Origin: Promethearchaeota archaeon
GTDB lineage: Archaea; Asgardarchaeota; Lokiarchaeia; Sigyniarchaeales; SOKP01
Assembly: GCA_016930515.1 (NCBI GenBank)
Contig: JAFGGO010000066.1
Span: 1-32,179 of the forward strand
Direction: 5' to 3'
DNA: 32,179 nucleotides
This document shows positions 32,030 through 32,179 of this stretch, piece after piece (the first letter of the stretch is position 1; each line of letters opens with the position of its first letter). The translations under genes were made by a program, and so were the position numbers. The notes beneath the pieces are model-generated. The model searched no databases. It was not told the origin of the DNA and saw only the letters and a program-made list of their open reading frames with translations.

Positions 32030-32179
32030 TTAAAGTACTTTCATTTTAGATGAATATTCAACAAATTTTTGTGGTCTATGAGCAAAACCCTTATCGTCCA
32101 TGCCCCCACATTCTTGTAATATTGTTTTTAATATTGGATTTTTTCCAATTCTTAAACTCTCTAAATTAATTAGAGTCTC
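32030..32179 (-). CDS. C-terminal end of a leucine-rich-repeat protein (5' part outside window)
   Basis: 49 codons to the TAA at 32032-32030; the frame is open to the window edge. LINLESLRIGKNPILKTI matches the last unit of a leucine-rich repeat (L-x-x-L-x-x-L...N-P). A short cap (GGMDDKGFAHRPQKFVEY) follows. LRR proteins are common in Asgard genomes, sometimes fused to Ras-like or Roc GTPase domains, but that part is not visible here. Confidence 0.6.
   Translation of the reverse strand, partial: ETLINLESLRIGKNPILKTILQECGGMDDKGFAHRPQKFVEYSSKMKVL

Overview
This AT-rich window reads as an Asgard archaeon (Promethearchaeota, probably Lokiarchaeia-like). The evidence is the mix of genes. There are two Ras/Rab-like small GTPases, a roadblock protein beside an MglA-type GTPase, and an MCT-1-like PUA protein. 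Archaeal information-processing genes are present (RadA, FEN1, RPA-type OB protein). TATA boxes are archaeal, and there is a large beta-helix/PKD surface protein. I saw no tRNA, rRNA, CRISPR array or insertion sequence. Taxonomy is inferred from gene content, not from a marker tree.

Layout. 1-3906 (-): very large exported NosD-type beta-helix protein with C-terminal PKD repeats, cut by the window edge. 4451-7598: Rab-like GTPase, 2H phosphoesterase, PUA protein, two related small acidic genes, a stretch of gene remnants, and a small basic protein. 7670-11154 (-): NatA/NatB-type ABC exporter, a membrane zinc-ribbon protein, and a solitary CheR methyltransferase. 11760-16196: an atypical GTPase, two paralogous winged-helix regulators divergent from a second ABC exporter with two matching operator-like dyads between them, and a 7-TM protein. 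16254-20680: MFS transporter, HAD phosphatase, a putative nucleic-acid-binding protein, a GNAT-like protein. 20864-26547 (-): replication/RNA block of FEN1, cyclin/TFB-like HTH protein, RPA, roadblock, MglA-like GTPase and a NYN ribonuclease. 26681-29812: small zinc ribbons and small membrane or secreted proteins. 30002-31237 (-): RadA with an extra C-terminal HhH domain. 31431-32179: decayed gene pieces and the end of a leucine-rich-repeat protein.

How genes work together. Three points stand out. First, three genes (6627-, 15486+, 22444-) have coding sequence that continues upstream of any ATG/GTG/TTG to an in-frame ACG preceded by a Shine-Dalgarno tract at normal spacing, which suggests ACG initiation. 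Second, roadblock, MglA-like GTPase and NYN nuclease form a compact operon, a candidate GTPase-controlled RNA-processing module. Third, many genes share the box TTTTTT(C/A)TTTAAATA about 50 nt or about 24 nt before the start codon, a uniform core promoter with a T-rich rather than A-rich BRE position. Several real genes are shorter than 60 codons (36 aa at 6129-6239, 52 aa at 26866-27024).
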